From UBA10649 sp965227045 (lineage in GTDB: Bacteria > Actinomycetota > Actinomycetes > S36-B12), in the NCBI GenBank assembly GCA_965227045.1, contig OZ245718.1, forward strand, positions 1,798,001 through 1,862,000: a stretch of DNA of 64,000 bases. Direction: 5' to 3'. How positions within the stretch are numbered: position 1 is the stretch's first letter; each line of letters begins with the position of its first letter. Under the pieces are notes generated by a model that ran no database searches, was not told the DNA's origin, and was given only the letters and a program-made list of their open reading frames with translations. Both the position numbers and the translations under genes were made by a program. Below are positions 32,840 to 42,607 of this stretch, in pieces.

Positions 32840-32858
32840 TAAGGCGAGGCTAACCTAA
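32840..32858 (-). promoter_or_regulatory. DtxR/IdeR iron box upstream of haem oxygenase
   Basis: Read toward the gene, the 19 bases are TTAGGTTAGCCTCGCCTTA, against the consensus TTAGGTTAGSCTAACCTAA: the left half is perfect and the right half has a few mismatches. It is 65 bases upstream of the haem oxygenase ATG. Iron-loaded DtxR/IdeR would repress the gene, which fits the iron-release role of the enzyme. Confidence 0.8.
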
Positions 32859-32934
32859 TAAAAGGCCGCGGGCGATCAGACCCGGCCCACGCCTAGACTT
32901 CCCGGACATCACGATCCGGCCCGGGGGTGCACCG

Positions 32935-34653
32935 GTGGACACAGGCGAGCCCGGCGGTGGCGACAACCGCGGTGGCACCGTTGCCTCAGACCTCGGTGTG
33001 CTGCACCGCTTTCTGCTCGCGGTCAGCGCCGTCCTCGTCGTCATCGTGGGCGCCGGGCGGATCTTCGGATGGAGCGCCGTCACGCAGGGTCGGTCCGAAT
33101 GGCCGACGATCTACCCCTACACCGTCGCTGGGCTGGCCGCGCTCGTCATCGCGATGGTCCTGTTCGACCGAGGCGGCAAGGGCGGCCGCATCATCGGACG
33201 CCTCCTGGCAGGCGTCGTCGTTCTGTTCGGCGCAACGATCGACACCGCGGTCAATCACGGCTGGATTCCCAGCAGCGACCCGGCGATTGGCAACGCCACA
33301 TGGACGACGGCCATTCCCTCATTCGCGACTGTGGCCATCGGTCTCTCGGTGATGATGCTCGGCCTGCCGAGGGACCGCTGGCCGCGGGTCAGGTTCTGGC
33401 TGGCGATCTTCGCAGGCGTGTGCACCCTGCTGGGACTGCTGTCGTACGTCTACGGATCGGCGTCGCTCTTCCATGGCCTCGGCCTCACCGGCACATCGAT
33501 CGTCACGACGATCGTCGGCCTCGTCGTCATCGGCGCGGCCATCACGGCGCGGCCCGATCGACCCCCGCTCGTCTCACTCGACGAGAGATACGACAACGAA
33601 CTGCTCCGTTACGTCGTGCCTCCCCTGCTCGCGGTGCCGTTCCTGCCTGCCGTCATCTCCTGGCTCGTCGGCACGTTCGAACCGAACCCCGAGTCGGCCG
33701 CCGCGATAACCCAGCTGATCACCATCGTGATCCTGTTCGTCATCATCATCGCTGCCGGTGGTGGCCAGAGCCGGGCGCGCCGAGCACTCGCATCCGAGCG
33801 GCAGCGCGTCTGGGACGCATTCACGAGCACTCCCGCAGCGACGGCGATGCTCCACCTCGACGGCCGGCTGCTGCGCGCCAACACAGCGATGGGACGACTA
33901 CTGGGCACGACGGAGACACGGCTCGTCGGCCAACCTCTGATCGGCTTCGTGGCCGAGCAGGATCAGGCGACTGTCGCCGAAGGTATCTCCACGGTCGTGT
34001 CCGGGCTCGACTCTGTGCGTCTGGACATTCAGGTGCGGCGAAGCGATGGCGGCACGGTGTGGGTTGATCTCGGCGCCGCTCCAGTTCGCGACATCTCCGG
34101 GCGGGTCACCTTGCTCGTCGTCCAGCTCAACGACCTCACCGACCACAAGCACCTGGAGCGGGTGCTCTCCGATCAGGCGACGCGTGACCCGCTGACCGGA
34201 CTGCTGAATCGTGAGGGACTGACCCGGCAGCTGCGCCAGCTGAGCAGCGAACTCCCACGCGGGTTCGTCACGACGGTCGTCTACGCGGACGTCGACGGAC
34301 TGAAGGCCGTCAACGACACGATCGGCCATGCGGCCGGTGATGACATGCTCCGCGAGGTGGCTCGCCGCCTGTCGGCGTCAACACGTGATGGCGACATCGT
34401 CGCCCGCGTGGGCGGCGATGAGTTCCTCGTCATCACGACGATGTCGGCAACCGGGCAGGACCCGGCGGACACCGTCGTCTCGCGGCTCCGGCTCGCGCTC
34501 AACGGTCCCGTTTCCGCAGGCACCGAGGTGATCAGCATGTCCGTGTCACTGGGTGCGGCAGTACTCGAAGGCGACGTGTCTACGGCCGTCGCCCACGCGG
34601 ATGAGGCCATGTACAACGACAAGCGGCGACGCCGCCTTCCTGAGACGAGGTAG
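32935..34653 (+). CDS. Membrane diguanylate cyclase (PAS-GGDEF)
   Basis: This 572-residue protein (GTG start at 32935) has eight or nine N-terminal TM segments to about residue 275. A PAS domain follows (about 285-405, with RLVGQPLIGFV and VNDLTDHK-like end), then a GGDEF domain with intact RVGGDEFLVI and DLTGL-like DPLTGLLNREGL. It should make cyclic di-GMP in response to a signal sensed by the membrane part. It sits 7 bases before an adenosine-deaminase-family gene in the same direction. Confidence 0.9.
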   Translation: MDTGEPGGGDNRGGTVASDLGVLHRFLLAVSAVLVVIVGAGRIFGWSAVTQGRSEWPTIYPYTVAGLAALVIAMVLFDRGGKGGRIIGRLLAGVVVLFGATIDTAVNHGWIPSSDPAIGNATWTTAIPSFATVAIGLSVMMLGLPRDRWPRVRFWLAIFAGVCTLLGLLSYVYGSASLFHGLGLTGTSIVTTIVGLVVIGAAITARPDRPPLVSLDERYDNELLRYVVPPLLAVPFLPAVISWLVGTFEPNPESAAAITQLITIVILFVIIIAAGGGQSRARRALASERQRVWDAFTSTPAATAMLHLDGRLLRANTAMGRLLGTTETRLVGQPLIGFVAEQDQATVAEGISTVVSGLDSVRLDIQVRRSDGGTVWVDLGAAPVRDISGRVTLLVVQLNDLTDHKHLERVLSDQATRDPLTGLLNREGLTRQLRQLSSELPRGFVTTVVYADVDGLKAVNDTIGHAAGDDMLREVARRLSASTRDGDIVARVGGDEFLVITTMSATGQDPADTVVSRLRLALNGPVSAGTEVISMSVSLGAAVLEGDVSTAVAHADEAMYNDKRRRRLPETR

Positions 34654-34660
34654 AACCCAC

Positions 34661-35680
34661 GTGCAAGACGTCAGTTCGTTCATTGCCGGCCTGCCCAAGG
34701 CTGAGCTCCACGTCCATCTGCAAGGCGCTGCATCGGTTCCGACCGTCCTCGAACTCGCCAGGCGTCATCCCTCCGCGGGAGTGCCGACGGAAGAGGATGC
34801 CCTCCGAGCGTTCTATGACTTCACCGACTTCGCTCACTTCATCGAGGTGTACATAAGCGTCAACAATCTCGTTCGGACCGCCGACGATGTGCGCTCGCTC
34901 GTCGTCGGGCTCGGCCGGGACCTCGCCGACGTCGGCGTTCGGTATGCCGAGGTCACCGTCACCCCCGATAGCCACCTGCTCATGGGCATCGAGCCTGACG
35001 GCCTCGCCGAGGCCCTGGAGCGGGGACGGCGCACGGTCCTTGAGACCTACGACATCGAGCTCGGCTGGGTGTTCGACATCCCCGGGGAGCTCGGCCTTGA
35101 GTCCGGTCAGCGCACGATCGCGTGGGCGGAGGCGTACCTGCCACCGCACAGCGTCGGCTTCGGCCTCGGCGGTCCCGAGGCCGGGGTGCCACGCGACCAG
35201 TTCGCCGAGGTGTTCCGCCGAGCCACAGACCTGGGCCTTCGCAGCGTTCCGCACGCCGGCGAGACGACTGGTCCACAGACTGTCCGGGACGCCCTGAACA
35301 TCCTCGGTGCGGTGCGCATCGGCCACGGCATCTCTGCCGCGCAGGATGCGAGCCTCATGGCCGAGCTGGTCGATCGCGACATCGTCCTCGAGGTATGCCC
35401 GACGTCGAACATCTGCACCCGCGCCGTGAGCTCTCTCGACGAGCACCCGTTCGTGACCCTGCGCAATGCGGGCGTGCGCGTGACCATCAACACCGATGAC
35501 CCCGGCATGTTCGACACCAACTTGAACCGCGAGTACCAGGTTGCACACGACCACTTCGGGCTCGGTCGGGAGGACCTGGTGGACCTGGCCAGGGAATCGA
35601 TACGAGCCTCGTTCGCGCCGCAGGAGACGCGCGATCGAATTCTCGGTGACATCGACGCCTACGCGCGCGCATCGCGATAA
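34661..35680 (+). CDS. Adenosine deaminase-family amidohydrolase
   Basis: This 339-residue enzyme starts at a GTG at 34661. The zinc/active-site set is complete: HVH (His17, His19), HAGE, GHG and NTDDPG. The HLQGAAS variant of the usual HLDGS loop suggests a substrate somewhat unlike adenosine (adenine, aminodeoxyfutalosine or another purine). It follows the diguanylate cyclase by 7 bases, so the two may be co-transcribed. Confidence 0.85.
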   Translation: MQDVSSFIAGLPKAELHVHLQGAASVPTVLELARRHPSAGVPTEEDALRAFYDFTDFAHFIEVYISVNNLVRTADDVRSLVVGLGRDLADVGVRYAEVTVTPDSHLLMGIEPDGLAEALERGRRTVLETYDIELGWVFDIPGELGLESGQRTIAWAEAYLPPHSVGFGLGGPEAGVPRDQFAEVFRRATDLGLRSVPHAGETTGPQTVRDALNILGAVRIGHGISAAQDASLMAELVDRDIVLEVCPTSNICTRAVSSLDEHPFVTLRNAGVRVTINTDDPGMFDTNLNREYQVAHDHFGLGREDLVDLARESIRASFAPQETRDRILGDIDAYARASR

Positions 35681-35687
35681 TCGGCGC

Positions 35688-37736
35688 ATGGCACTGCTAT
35701 CTCGCGGGTGGCTCACCCGGTGGGCGACCGAAGCACCCGTCCAGGCCGGCATTGCCGGCGCCTCGTGGTCGATCTCCGGGACCTTCGCCAGGGGTCTGCT
35801 GCCGCGGAGCGCGAGCCAGCAGGCAATCACGACCGGGGTTGTCGCCGTCACCCACTACCAGCTGACCGCTACCGCGTGGGCGACCCTGCAGGCGTTAGGC
35901 GCCAAGCCCGGCACACGGCCCGGTACGCGCGCGAATCTGATCCTGTCCGGCATCGGCATCGTCGGCGGACTGGGCGTCGCCGCCGCGACAAGCAGGCATG
36001 CCGACCGATCGATGCCCGCTGCAGTTGCCGCCACCGCCGGGCGCATCACCGCGTTCGCCGCGCTTGCCGGCGGTGCGTCGTCGACGTGGGACTCCGTGCT
36101 GCACAAGAGGCTGGGCCTAAGACCTGGACTGGACACCACCCTCATCCCCGCGATTGCCACGGGCGCCGCAGTGGTTGCGGCAAGCACCCTCAATCGCAGC
36201 AGGAGGGCATCGAAGTACGGCATCGTCGCGCCGGAGCGACGCGCCGTTGCTCACGTGGGCGCGAAGGCCGCGGCCAAGTCCGTAGCCCTCGGTGCCGCGT
36301 CCGGAGTGGGTCTCGCCGCCGCGACCGGGGGCGAGCAGGTGCTCGCCAAAGGCCTCGAGAAGGTCATGGCGCGGGTACTGGGTCGCGACCCGGGCGCCCT
36401 CGGATCGCTCGTTGCCCACGGAGTCATCCTCACGACGATGTCCGTAAGCGGTGTCGTCGCACTCAACGCCGTCACCGGGCGCGTGCAGCGCCGAGACGAC
36501 ATCGTCGAGCCCGCGTATCCGACGCCGCCCACGTCTCGACACGTGTCCTCAGGTCCGGCCAGTTCCATGCCATTCGATGCTCTCGGCAAGGAGGGCAGGC
36601 GCTTCGTACTCATGGCCCTTCGCGCGCAGGACATCGAGGCGGTCATGGGCACCACGGCGATCGATCCCGTTCGAGTAGTCGGGGGCTATGAGAGTTCGGA
36701 CGACGTAGTCGAACGGGCGCGGTTGACGCTGCAGGACATGGAGGATTGCGGCGCGTACGAGCGGTCATTCATCTGCGTCGGGTCACCGACCGGCGTCGGG
36801 TACTTCAACTACTCGATCGCCGAGGCCCTGGAGTACCTCACGCGTGGTGACTGCGCGATCGTGGTTCCGCAGTATGCGCTCGTTCCCTCCGCACTTGCCC
36901 TGACTCGAACTGGCGAGGCTGAACGGCTCACCCGCATTGTCCTTGAGGGAGTGCGGGATCGACTGGCCCTGATGCCGGCCGATCGTCGGCCCCGAGTGGT
37001 CCTCATCGGCGAGAGCCTGGGGGCGAACGTCGCGCTCGACCTGCCGGTCGGCGACCGACCCTTCCTTCCCGACTTCAATCCCCTGGGCGTCGCAGGCGGC
37101 CTCTATCTGGGCGTGCCGTTCCGCACCCGCCTGTGGAACGCATGGCGCACGGATCCGGCCTCGGTCGACCCTGAGGGGCGACTCCTCCTGGTGAGCGAGC
37201 CGGATCACGCCGACCCCCTGCCGTCCGGGCAGTCGCGGCACTTGATGGTGATTCATCACGACGATCCGGTGAATAAGTACAGCTTCGCGATGATCCTGCA
37301 GCCGCCATGGTGGATGGGACCGCCAACCGAGCGGCCACCGCTTGTTCCTCGAGAAGTGAAGTTCCGGCCGATCACGTCCTTCGCGCTGGCCACGGTCGAC
37401 CTGCTCAACGGAATGCAGTCGAAGCCGGGCACCTTCGTGCGACGAGGGCACGATTACCGCATCGACATCCGCAGCGGACTCGAGCGAGCCTTCGGACTCC
37501 AGTCCAGCCCCGAGCAGGCAGCGGCTATCGAGGACGCGCTGCGCCGCCGCGAGCAGGAGTGGGCGACACGGCGCATGGTGGCGCGCAAGCTCGACAAGGC
37601 CAGGCGCGCGATTCAGCAGCAACTGGCCGAATGGGGATCGCCGACCATCGATGTAGCGGACTTGGATCCCGCCAACAGTGACACCGCGTCACTGCTCAGC
37701 AGGATCGGCGTCATCAGCGGTCCGCCTGGCGCGTAG
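35688..37736 (+). CDS. Membrane-anchored alpha/beta-hydrolase (PF15420/PF10081-type)
   Basis: This 682-residue protein starts at the ATG at 35688, 7 bases after the deaminase stop. The N-terminal third is hydrophobic and Ala/Gly-rich with several TM segments; the C-terminal part is an alpha/beta-hydrolase with nucleophile motif LIGESLGAN (GxSxG) and later VIHHDDPVNKYS (likely Asp/His). This two-part layout is typical of actinobacterial proteins annotated as 'alpha/beta hydrolase catalytic domain' with unknown substrate, possibly a lipid or wall ester. The last 60 residues are charged and helical. Confidence 0.8.
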   Translation: MALLSRGWLTRWATEAPVQAGIAGASWSISGTFARGLLPRSASQQAITTGVVAVTHYQLTATAWATLQALGAKPGTRPGTRANLILSGIGIVGGLGVAAATSRHADRSMPAAVAATAGRITAFAALAGGASSTWDSVLHKRLGLRPGLDTTLIPAIATGAAVVAASTLNRSRRASKYGIVAPERRAVAHVGAKAAAKSVALGAASGVGLAAATGGEQVLAKGLEKVMARVLGRDPGALGSLVAHGVILTTMSVSGVVALNAVTGRVQRRDDIVEPAYPTPPTSRHVSSGPASSMPFDALGKEGRRFVLMALRAQDIEAVMGTTAIDPVRVVGGYESSDDVVERARLTLQDMEDCGAYERSFICVGSPTGVGYFNYSIAEALEYLTRGDCAIVVPQYALVPSALALTRTGEAERLTRIVLEGVRDRLALMPADRRPRVVLIGESLGANVALDLPVGDRPFLPDFNPLGVAGGLYLGVPFRTRLWNAWRTDPASVDPEGRLLLVSEPDHADPLPSGQSRHLMVIHHDDPVNKYSFAMILQPPWWMGPPTERPPLVPREVKFRPITSFALATVDLLNGMQSKPGTFVRRGHDYRIDIRSGLERAFGLQSSPEQAAAIEDALRRREQEWATRRMVARKLDKARRAIQQQLAEWGSPTIDVADLDPANSDTASLLSRIGVISGPPGA

Positions 37737-40199
37737 TCAGGCGCGAATGCGCAGGTTCTCGGGGTCGTACATCGGCCGCAGCGAGACCCTGGCCGGGAAG
37801 CGATCGGCAGCAATGACGACCTCCCAGGAACCGGAGGCGATCCACTCCGCGGTCAGGGGCTCCCCCGCATCGACCATCGCCAGCCCGACGGCGCCGCCGA
37901 GCGTGTGACCATAACTTGCCGCGCGAATGTAGCCAACAGCTTTGCCATCGCGGAGCACGATCTCGGCGTGGTGCATGAGCGGCTCGGGATCCAGGACCAG
38001 CACCTGGAGCAGGCGGCGTCGCGGAATACCGAGGGCCTTACTGGCAACAACTGCGTCGCGGCCGACAAAACCTCCCGGCTTGTCGAGTGCGACCGCGAAG
38101 CCGAGTCCGGCCTCGATCACGGAGTCGGTGTTATCGATGTCATGGCCATAGTCGCGATACGCCTTCTCCAGACGCAGGCTCGACAGCGCCTTCAGTCCGA
38201 CGTGCCGAATACCGAACGACGAGCCTGCCTGAAGGAGCTGCTCGTAGGCATGCACAGCCTGCTCGGCTGGCACGTACAACTCGTAGCCGAGTTCACCGAG
38301 GTAGGTGATGCGCACGCAGAGCGCGCGGGCGAAGCCGAGGTCGATATAGCGAGCGGCCCGGAACGGGAACTCCGCATTCGAGAGGTCGATCGATGTCGTT
38401 GCCTGCAGAACCTCCCGTGCCATCGGGCCTTGCACATTGATCTGCGCGAATGCCGATGTGACATCGGTGGCGAACGCGTGTTGTCCGTCCAGATGCCGGC
38501 GCAGTCGCGCCTGCACATGGCCGTGCGCGTTGTCGGAGGCGACGACCATGAACGACTGCTCATCGAGCTTCGTCACCGTGACGTCGGCTTCTATTGTTCC
38601 GCGGTCGTTGAGCCACTGGGTGTAGGTGATGAATCCAGGGTCCCGGTCGACCGCGTTCGCCGACAGGCGATCCAGCGATCTGCCGGCATCGCGGCCTTGG
38701 ACAAGGAACTTCGACATGAACGACATGTCCATGATGCCGACGCCATTGCGTACTGCCTGATGCTCTCCGGCCCAGTGCTCGAACCAGTTCTGCCTCCCCC
38801 AGGACAGCTCCTCGACGTGGGGGACGACGCCAGCGGGCGCGAACCAGTCGGCTCCCTCCCATCCACTGACATCCTTGAAGAACGCGCCCGCGTCTGCCAA
38901 CTGCGCGTGGATCGGCGATCTCTTGACTCCACGGGCGGTCGACATCGATCGCCCGGGGAAATGCGTCTGGTAGACCATGCCGAGCGTCTCTACCGTCCGC
39001 TCAGCGCGGTATCGCGGATTGAGCTGATACGACTGCATGCGATCGATGTTGAAGCCCGTGACATCAACGTCGGGCTGACCGTCGACGATCCACTGCGCCA
39101 GGATGCGTCCGAGACCGCCGCCGGTGAGGATGCCGACCGAGTTCATTCCTGCGGCCACGAAATAGTTGTCCAGATCGGGGGCCTCGCCCACGATCGGCGC
39201 AAGGTCGGGCGTGAATGACTCGGGCCCGCAGAAGAAGGTGCGAATCCCAGCCTCCAAGGTCACCGGCACGCGCTGCATCGCTCGCTCGAGGTAGGGACCC
39301 ATGCGTTCCCAGTCAGGGGCAATCTCGCCGAATGAGAAGTCGGCCGGGATGCCTGCCACGTTCCACGGTGCGCAGACCGGCTCGAACAGGCCGACCATGA
39401 GGCCGCCGCCCTCCTCGCGGTAGTAGCCGTGCCGCGACGGATCCTCGAGCACCGGCCACAGCGGATCCACGTCGGCGAGGGGCTCGGTGATCAGGTAGTA
39501 GTGCTCGGCCGCCTGCAGGGGAATGGTCACCCCATTGCGCTCGCCGAGTTCGCGCGCCCACATTCCCGCGCAGTTGACCACGTACTCGCACTCCACGTCG
39601 CCGGCGGACGTTGCCACGCCCACCACGCGTCCTCGATCGGTGAGCACGTGGCTTACCGAGATCCCCTCGACGATGCGCACGCCCCGCATGCGCGCCCCCT
39701 TGGCCAGTGACATCGTCACGTCGACGGGGTTCACTCGGCCGTCCGCCGGGACGTAGAAGCCCGACAGGAGGTCGCTCGTATCGGCCAGGGGGAACAGTTC
39801 GCCGATCTCCCCTGGACCTATCTCGTGCACATCGAGACCGACGTGACGGTTGAATGCGGCGACTCGGCGAAACTCCTCAAGCCGACCGAGGTCGGCCGCT
39901 GCCTCGATGAAGCCGACCGGCCGGAAGCCGGTCGACAGTCCGGTCTCGGCCTCCAGCGTTCGATACAGCTCGCGTGTGTACTGCCGCATCGTCATCGATG
40001 TCTCGGAGAGCGATCCGAAGCAGGTCATGAGCCCGGCTGCGTGCCACGTGGTTCCCGAGGTCAGCCGATCACGCTCGAGCAGGACCACATCGGACCAGCC
40101 GAGGAGGCCCAGGTGGTAGGCGATCGAGGTGCCGATCACTCCGCCGCCTATGACGACTACGCGGGCCCTGGCCGGCAGGACGGCAGTCGACGTGCTCAT
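37737..40199 (-). CDS. Dimethylglycine/sarcosine dehydrogenase-like flavoprotein with GcvT domains
   Basis: This 820-residue fusion (ATG at 40199) has an N-terminal FAD-dependent DAO domain (VVVIGGGVIGTSIAYHL; His53 in TSGTTWHAAG is the usual covalent-FAD residue), then the FAO/GcvT-type folate-binding domains from about residue 430, including RGVKRSPIH and LGFARALCVRITYLGELGYELYVP. The family demethylates dimethylglycine, sarcosine or similar N-methyl compounds with tetrahydrofolate. Glycine-betaine-type import genes lie 10 kb to the left, which would fit betaine breakdown, but no linking enzyme is present. The stop abuts that of the hydrolase. Confidence 0.9.
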   Translation of the reverse strand: MSTSTAVLPARARVVVIGGGVIGTSIAYHLGLLGWSDVVLLERDRLTSGTTWHAAGLMTCFGSLSETSMTMRQYTRELYRTLEAETGLSTGFRPVGFIEAAADLGRLEEFRRVAAFNRHVGLDVHEIGPGEIGELFPLADTSDLLSGFYVPADGRVNPVDVTMSLAKGARMRGVRIVEGISVSHVLTDRGRVVGVATSAGDVECEYVVNCAGMWARELGERNGVTIPLQAAEHYYLITEPLADVDPLWPVLEDPSRHGYYREEGGGLMVGLFEPVCAPWNVAGIPADFSFGEIAPDWERMGPYLERAMQRVPVTLEAGIRTFFCGPESFTPDLAPIVGEAPDLDNYFVAAGMNSVGILTGGGLGRILAQWIVDGQPDVDVTGFNIDRMQSYQLNPRYRAERTVETLGMVYQTHFPGRSMSTARGVKRSPIHAQLADAGAFFKDVSGWEGADWFAPAGVVPHVEELSWGRQNWFEHWAGEHQAVRNGVGIMDMSFMSKFLVQGRDAGRSLDRLSANAVDRDPGFITYTQWLNDRGTIEADVTVTKLDEQSFMVVASDNAHGHVQARLRRHLDGQHAFATDVTSAFAQINVQGPMAREVLQATTSIDLSNAEFPFRAARYIDLGFARALCVRITYLGELGYELYVPAEQAVHAYEQLLQAGSSFGIRHVGLKALSSLRLEKAYRDYGHDIDNTDSVIEAGLGFAVALDKPGGFVGRDAVVASKALGIPRRRLLQVLVLDPEPLMHHAEIVLRDGKAVGYIRAASYGHTLGGAVGLAMVDAGEPLTAEWIASGSWEVVIAADRFPARVSLRPMYDPENLRIRA

Positions 40200-40300
40200 C
40201 AATCAAGACTAGTGAGGCGTTGGGCAGGGACGCGGCCCCGTCGTTACTTGTACCCTCCTGTGCAGGAGCCCGTATGAGGGGCAGCGTAAGGGGGTGCGGG

Positions 40301-42595
40301 GTGAACGTTTTTGCCGCCACGCAGTCCGCGAACCGGTCCGTCGTGCGTGATCTTGGGCGCGTCTCCTGGGTCTACCTCCTCGTCATGGGCGCCTTGGGCC
40401 TCACCCTCGGCCTGATCAACGGCGGCTCACCGAACGAGACCGGCCTGTTCCTGGGAATGGTCGTCTTCTTCGGCCTCATCTTCGCCCGCCTGATCGCCGC
40501 GATGGTCCGCTGGCCCGAGCGCCGGGTCGCGCTCGGTTCGCTCACGGCTGCCGTCGCGCTGTGGGCCGCTGGCTCGATGGCGATCAGCGGCGCGGGCACC
40601 ACTGAGAACGCGTCGTTCCCTTCGCCGGGGGAGTTCTTGTTCCTGTCCTCCTACATCGGCTTCGCGGCGTTCGTCGTCCTGGATGCGGGACATCGCCGTG
40701 GCGGGACCGCGACCGCGTGGCTTGACGCGCTCATCGTGTGCGGCAGCGGTGGCGCCCTTGCCGCTGTTCTACTCCTCACCCCCTTCACTCGGTCGTTCCC
40801 CGAGGGCGGCGTCACGCTTCTCGCAGCGCTGATCTACCCGGTTCTTGATCTGTGCCTCGCCCTCGTCGTCGTCGGTCAGTGGGCACTGGCCTCGCGGAGC
40901 CTGTCTCGTCGTGCCATCGCCCTGATTGCCGGATTCGTGGTGATGGCAGTCGCGGACTCCAGCCTCGTACTGAAGCTATCGACCGGTCCCTACAACTTCA
41001 CGATGACGCTGATCGTCCTGTGGGGAAGTGCGCTGCTCCTGATCACCGGCGCCGCGTGCACCCCTCGACTGCCCACCGCAACCCTTGGCCGCCGGTTGCC
41101 CGAGTGGTTCCTGGTCGCCAGCTTCCTGCTCGCAGTCCTGCTGCTCGTGGCGCGCCCGGAGGGCGCCATGGGGTACGCGGTCGCGATCCCCGCAGTCATG
41201 ACACTGCTCGCCACGAGCGCGCGTTTGACGATTGCCCTGCGCGATTCGCGCGCGGCCGCCGAGGCATTCCGCCTCGCGGTGACCGACGACCTCACCGGCC
41301 TGCCGAACCGCCGCGCGATCTTCCGAGAGCTCGACACCCGAATCCACGCCCAAGGCCCGCTGGCCCTCCTGCTCCTTGACCTTGACGGGTTCAAGGAGGT
41401 CAACGACACGCTCGGCCATAGCGCGGGCGACACCCTCCTTGAGCTCGTCGCACTGCGTGTGCGCGAGTCTCTACCCCCCCACGTCATGCTGGCGCGCGTC
41501 GGCGGTGACGAGTTCGCGGTGGTCTACGACACCGAGGACCCGATCCAGTTACTCGAGTACGCGCAGGCCATCCGGCAGACGCTCCTCGCGCGCGCACGAA
41601 TCGATGGCCTCGACCTCGCGATGGACGCATCGATGGGAATCACCGTGCGCGAGGCCGGCGATACCGAGGCAGCAGACCTGCTGCGACGTGCAGACGTGGC
41701 GATGTACGAGTCGAAGGCGAACCGTGCAGGTGCGCAGTTGTACAACGTTGAGCGCGATGAGTTCTCTCGCCAGCGATTGCAGATGGGCGACGAGCTTCGT
41801 CGCGCGCTGAACAAGGGGCAGATCAAGGCCTGGTATCAGCCGAAGGTCGACTCCGCCACGCAGCAGCTGGTGGGGGTGGAGGCACTGGTCCGCTGGGAGC
41901 ATCCCGATCGCGGCATGGTGCTCCCGATGCTGTTCTTGCCAGTTGCCCGTCGCGCAGGACTCATGCAGCAACTGTCTGAGGTCGTCGTCACGCAGGCCAT
42001 CAGCGACGCGGCGCGCTGGCGCCGGTCCGGGCTGCACCTGAATGTCTCGATCAACATTGCTCCTCCCGAACTCCTGAGCGGCGGCTTGATGCCGTTCATC
42101 TACAAGGCGCTCTCCCGCACGTCCGTCCCCCGCGACGACATCACGATCGAGGTCACCGAGGACACCTTCATCGCCGATCCCGAGCGCGCCCGAGAGCTCC
42201 TGCTCGACATCCGCCGGCATGGGTTGCGCACGTCGATCGATGACTACGGGACAGGCTTCTCCTCGCTGTCCTACCTCCGCGACCTGCCGCTCAGTGAGCT
42301 GAAGATGGACCGCAGCTTCGTGGCATCCGTCCATTCCGACCCACGCAGCCGCCTCATCGTCGCGTCCACCATCAGCATGGCGCACGCACTCGACGTCCGC
42401 GTCGTGGCGGAAGGTGTCGAGTCCGAGGAAGTCGCAGCCGAGGTGACGGCATTGGGAGTGGACCTGCTCCAGGGCTACTACATCGCGCCGCCCATGCCCG
42501 CCGAGGATGTCGAGGAGTGGGCGGCGGATTGGGGCCGCCCACTCCCCACGATGCACATCGTTCCTCCAGCGCTGGACCAGCCAGACTCCGCGTGA
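40301..42595 (+). CDS. Membrane GGDEF-EAL cyclic-di-GMP protein
   Basis: This 764-residue protein starts at the GTG at 40301, which follows AAGGGGG by about 6 bases; an ATG at 40274 is the alternative. Eight or nine TM helices lead to a GGDEF domain (LARVGGDEFAVV, intact) and an EAL domain with VEALVRW, IEVTEDTF, DDYGTGFSSLSYL and AEGVESEE. Both active sites look intact, so it may both make and break cyclic di-GMP or have switched activity. It is convergent with the GNAT-like gene, sharing a palindrome over both stop codons. Confidence 0.92.
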   Translation: MNVFAATQSANRSVVRDLGRVSWVYLLVMGALGLTLGLINGGSPNETGLFLGMVVFFGLIFARLIAAMVRWPERRVALGSLTAAVALWAAGSMAISGAGTTENASFPSPGEFLFLSSYIGFAAFVVLDAGHRRGGTATAWLDALIVCGSGGALAAVLLLTPFTRSFPEGGVTLLAALIYPVLDLCLALVVVGQWALASRSLSRRAIALIAGFVVMAVADSSLVLKLSTGPYNFTMTLIVLWGSALLLITGAACTPRLPTATLGRRLPEWFLVASFLLAVLLLVARPEGAMGYAVAIPAVMTLLATSARLTIALRDSRAAAEAFRLAVTDDLTGLPNRRAIFRELDTRIHAQGPLALLLLDLDGFKEVNDTLGHSAGDTLLELVALRVRESLPPHVMLARVGGDEFAVVYDTEDPIQLLEYAQAIRQTLLARARIDGLDLAMDASMGITVREAGDTEAADLLRRADVAMYESKANRAGAQLYNVERDEFSRQRLQMGDELRRALNKGQIKAWYQPKVDSATQQLVGVEALVRWEHPDRGMVLPMLFLPVARRAGLMQQLSEVVVTQAISDAARWRRSGLHLNVSINIAPPELLSGGLMPFIYKALSRTSVPRDDITIEVTEDTFIADPERARELLLDIRRHGLRTSIDDYGTGFSSLSYLRDLPLSELKMDRSFVASVHSDPRSRLIVASTISMAHALDVRVVAEGVESEEVAAEVTALGVDLLQGYYIAPPMPAEDVEEWAADWGRPLPTMHIVPPALDQPDSA

Positions 42596-42607
42596 CCCGT
42601 CACGCGG
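42588..42607. terminator. Shared palindrome between convergent genes
   Basis: CCGCGTGAC (42588-42596), CC, GTCACGCGG (42599-42607) is a perfect 9-base palindrome with a 2-base centre. It covers the TGA stops of both converging genes (42593-42595 and 42600-42602), so it may serve as a compact bidirectional terminator. There is no U-run, so it may act on RNA stability or with Rho instead. Confidence 0.5.

Noticed and set aside
37905..39218. 437-codon open frame opposite the dimethylglycine dehydrogenase-like gene
   Set aside because: It is a complementary shadow; composition is Arg/His/Val-rich and the minus-strand flavoprotein is clear.
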